Assembly (NCBI GenBank): GCA_016219145.1
Contig: JACRCG010000259.1
Span: forward strand, 1 to 7,333
Direction of reading: 5' to 3'
From: Deltaproteobacteria bacterium
GTDB taxonomy: Bacteria; Desulfobacterota; Desulfuromonadia; Geobacterales; Pseudopelobacteraceae
Length of the DNA: 7,333 nt
Below are positions 6,139 through 7,333 of the stretch, in pieces. The notes beneath the pieces are model-generated. The model ran no database searches, had not been told where the DNA came from, and worked only from the letters and a program-made list of their open reading frames with translations. Made by a program: the position numbers and the translations under genes. Numbering within the stretch: the stretch's first letter is position 1; every line of letters starts with the position of its first letter.

Positions 6139-6252
6139 AACACAGCCTCCGCAGTTACACATGAGCCTTACCGGCTGACCACGCTAGATGAATATCAGAG
6201 TCCCTGTTCTTTGCTTAAGGCGGAATTTTTCTGAATGTTCAATGTCTTACCC
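6139..6252 (-). promoter_or_regulatory. Long 5' leader of the ATPase gene with alternative pairings
   Basis: If transcription starts near 6252, the leader is about 114 nt. On the minus strand GCCTTA (6221-6216) can pair perfectly with TAAGGC (6170-6165). The latter overlaps a local hairpin, AGCC/GGCT (6176-6173 with 6167-6164). The same CAGCC segment (6177-6173) can also pair with GGCTG (6148-6144), which takes in the end of the GGAGG ribosome site. The segments GCAAAG, CAGGGACTCTG and GGTCAGCCGG appear in an order loosely reminiscent of a GEMM-I (cyclic dinucleotide) riboswitch, but key conserved bases and the GNRA hairpin are not convincing. Pairing potential is visible; ligand control is speculation. 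Confidence 0.25.
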
Positions 6253-6258
6253 TGAAGA

Positions 6259-6286
6259 ATTCTACCACAATAAATACATGCTGCAA
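6259..6286 (-). promoter_or_regulatory. sigma70-type promoter for the ATPase gene
   Basis: On the minus strand, TTGCAG (6286-6281) and TAGAAT (6264-6259) are separated by 16 bp, with an extended -10 TGG. An A/T-rich tract just upstream (about 6291-6308) resembles an UP element. The expected start is near 6252. I looked for a sigma54 site as well and saw none. Confidence 0.55.
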
Positions 6287-6321
6287 TCAGCGCATATATA
6301 TTAATTTTGCCCCTTTCCAAA

Positions 6322-6347
6322 CTGCCCTCGAAATTTATCTTGGGCAG
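6322..6347 (-). terminator. Hairpin downstream of trmO, possible weak terminator
   Basis: CTGCCC and GGGCAG form a perfect 6-bp stem around a 14-nt A/T-rich loop, 35 nt past the trmO stop codon. Only TTT follows on the minus strand, so termination would be weak. It separates trmO from the ATPase promoter. Confidence 0.35.
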
Positions 6348-6381
6348 CTAATTTCTACCAGGTAAACCCACAACGCCGCAA

Positions 6382-6918
6382 CTACCGGGGTCTGCGAGGT
6401 CCGGGAGCGGAATGACGTCCAAGTTGTGTATCCAGTTCGTCGATCCAGCCGGCTTTGGCGTCCGGAAAGGCATCTGCATAGGGTACGTAGGGCTTGATAT
6501 CCAGAACAGGCGTGCCGTCAATGAGGTCCACACCCCGCAGGTGCAGCGTCCTGCCCTCGATCTTTATCAGTTCCACAGATGACAGGCCGATGGAGTTGGG
6601 ACGATGGGGGGAGCGGGTGGCAAAAACGCCACGCTTTGGTCCACCCCGGGGCGGCTTGACACTGCTGGCCCACCCCTCGCTGAGATGAAAGGCGAAGATC
6701 AGCCAGACTCGATCGAAGCCGCTCAGATCCTGAATGACCTTATCAGTCAGCCACCCGGCCAGTTCCAGCGTGGCAACAGCCACCTCCCCGGTTTCCGTAC
6801 CTTGCACCACCGTGCTTTGATGTGGTGCGTCAATGCGGCGGGTATAGGGGGAGGCCAGGATGCCGATGGGGCGATAGGAAAACTGTGAATCACGGGTAAT
6901 GTTTGCTGTGGGAGGCAT
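6382..6918 (-). CDS. trmO: tRNA (adenine(37)-N6)-methyltransferase TrmO (TsaA/YaeB family)
   Basis: TrmO uses S-adenosylmethionine to methylate N6 of the t6A at position 37 of certain threonine tRNAs, forming m6t6A next to the anticodon. The 178-residue product carries the family's beta-barrel signature: FSYRPIGILASPY (13-25), GFDRVWLIFAFH (67-78), SVKPPRGG (86-93), GVFATRSPHRPNSIGLS (97-113) and DLIDGTPVLDIKPYVPYAD (131-149). These match E. coli TrmO closely from memory, including RSxxRPNxIG. The C-terminus after GWIDEL is short and Arg/Pro-rich, without the extra C-terminal domain of longer homologues. I chose the ATG at 6918 because family similarity begins within about 13 residues of it. 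It has no Shine-Dalgarno; an in-frame TTG at 6954 does (AAGGA, 7-nt spacer), and an ATG at 7038 would add 40 residues unlike the family. Confidence 0.93.
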   Translation of the reverse strand: MPPTANITRDSQFSYRPIGILASPYTRRIDAPHQSTVVQGTETGEVAVATLELAGWLTDKVIQDLSGFDRVWLIFAFHLSEGWASSVKPPRGGPKRGVFATRSPHRPNSIGLSSVELIKIEGRTLHLRGVDLIDGTPVLDIKPYVPYADAFPDAKAGWIDELDTQLGRHSAPGPRRPR

Positions 6919-6925
6919 GGCGGGA

Positions 6926-6954
6926 ATGCTAGCGCAAGCGTGGGGAGCTGGCAA
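6926..6954 (-). promoter_or_regulatory. Candidate promoter giving a leaderless trmO transcript
   Basis: On the minus strand, TTGCCA (6954-6949) and TAGCAT (6931-6926) are separated by 17 bp. Seven bases then precede the ATG at 6918, so transcription could begin on the start codon itself. That would explain the missing ribosome site. The match is moderate and conflicts with the alternative TTG start at 6954. Confidence 0.3.
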
Positions 6955-7002
6955 CCAAAATTCCTTTATTCCCTCAGTATTCAATATACTTCCAGAGAGA
7001 TG

Positions 7003-7032
7003 TTGCGCCGTGCCGGTCGGAAATGCTATATT
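7003..7032 (+). promoter_or_regulatory. Candidate promoter for the decarboxylase gene
   Basis: TTGCGC (7003-7008) and TATATT (7027-7032) are separated by 18 bp, with a TGC extended -10. The expected leader is about 54 nt. A second possibility, TTCACG (7044-7049), 17 bp and TATATC (7067-7072), would leave only about 14 nt before the start codon. Confidence 0.4.
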
Positions 7033-7092
7033 GCCCAACCCTCTTCACGTTGCCGGGAATGGGGCTTATATCAAATTTGTGAGGTTGAAAGA

Positions 7093-7333
7093 ATGACAAT
7101 GAAACACTTTGGTCCGACCAGGCTGGACTCAATGCTCATCCCGGAAATTGCCAGGCAGTGGGGAACACCGGTATATCTGCACGATCAGGCATACATAGAA
7201 AGCAGCTGTGAGCAGTTGCTGAACATGCCGAACGCCTTCGGCCTGCACGTGCGCTACGCCATGAAAGCCAACTCGGATCGTACGGTTTTGCGGGTCGTCA
7301 CCAATAAAGGTCTGGATCTGGACTGCTCGTCAC
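7093..7333 (+). CDS. lysA: Fold-III PLP-dependent decarboxylase, probably diaminopimelate decarboxylase (N-terminal part)
   Basis: Only the first 80 codons are present; the gene runs off the right edge. The visible part matches the start of the alanine racemase-like TIM barrel of group IV decarboxylases: IARQWGTPVYLHDQ (residues 17-30), then VRYAMKANSDRTVLRVV, where the lysine of the YAMKAN motif forms the Schiff base with PLP, then GLDLDCSS. Diaminopimelate decarboxylase converts meso-diaminopimelate to lysine in the cytoplasm and is the commonest member with this start. Related decarboxylases (ornithine/arginine, carboxynorspermidine) share these motifs, and the substrate-specific residues lie outside the window, so the symbol is provisional. 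The ATG at 7093 has GAGG (7081-7084) 8 nt upstream; a second in-frame ATG lies at 7099. It is divergent from trmO. Confidence 0.7.
   Translation, partial: MTMKHFGPTRLDSMLIPEIARQWGTPVYLHDQAYIESSCEQLLNMPNAFGLHVRYAMKANSDRTVLRVVTNKGLDLDCSS

Noticed and set aside
6139..6162. Eight-codon N-terminal extension (MCNCGGCV) of the ATPase
   Set aside because: The GGAGG ribosome site for the ATG at 6138 lies within these codons, and the earlier ATG has no comparable site. The cysteine-rich string is probably not translated.
6919..7038. Forty-residue N-terminal extension of TrmO from the ATG at 7038
   Set aside because: TrmO proteins begin a few residues before the RPIG motif. The extension overlaps the promoter region of the divergent gene and shows no conserved feature.

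Overview
The window looks like chromosomal DNA of a Gram-negative deltaproteobacterial lineage, most likely Geobacterales (Desulfuromonadota). This is an inference from gene content: a compact class A penicillin-binding protein, a receiver-GAF response regulator, a secreted LamG-type protein, a GspE/PilB-type ATPase with extra N-terminal modules, and a dispersed-repeat-like element whose core resembles repeats I remember from Geobacter genomes. No rRNA, tRNA, CRISPR array, phage gene or transposase is visible.

Layout. Positions 1-1521 (minus strand) hold the first 507 codons of a bifunctional peptidoglycan synthase that runs off the left edge. Positions 1522-1865 are a divergent intergenic region. 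It contains a roughly 175-bp non-coding element with terminal inverted repeats and a perfect 8-bp flanking direct repeat (MITE-like). On its far side is a candidate promoter firing leftward through the element into the penicillin-binding protein gene, followed by a strong sigma70-type promoter firing rightward. Positions 1866-2834 (plus) encode a REC-coiled coil-GAF response regulator. It converges on a secreted LamG/concanavalin A-like protein (2863-3759, minus), with a terminator overlapping the end of that gene. Upstream on the same strand is a 755-residue GspE/PilB-family ATPase (3871-6138, minus). It has its own sigma70-type promoter (6259-6286) and a leader of about 114 nt with mutually exclusive pairings. 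Next on the minus strand is trmO (6382-6918), a tRNA m6t6A37 methyltransferase. Diverging from it, on the plus strand, is the first part of a fold-III PLP-dependent decarboxylase, probably diaminopimelate decarboxylase (7093 to the right edge).

How the genes relate. Most are housekeeping or envelope functions and do not form one obvious pathway. The most suggestive pair is the secretion/pilus-type ATPase followed 111 bp later by a secreted LamG protein. The N-termini of both proteins (after the signal peptide in the LamG protein) carry a similar short segment, LK(D/N)G(R/Q)S followed by DE(V/I), which may mark a shared small beta module. The ATPase is orphaned: no pilin, inner-membrane platform or secretin gene is in view. 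I found no complete, clearly new defence or mobile system. The items most worth a second look are the MITE-like element sitting in the penicillin-binding protein promoter/leader, the four tandem GspE_N-like repeats and novel N-terminus of the ATPase, and the ATPase leader.
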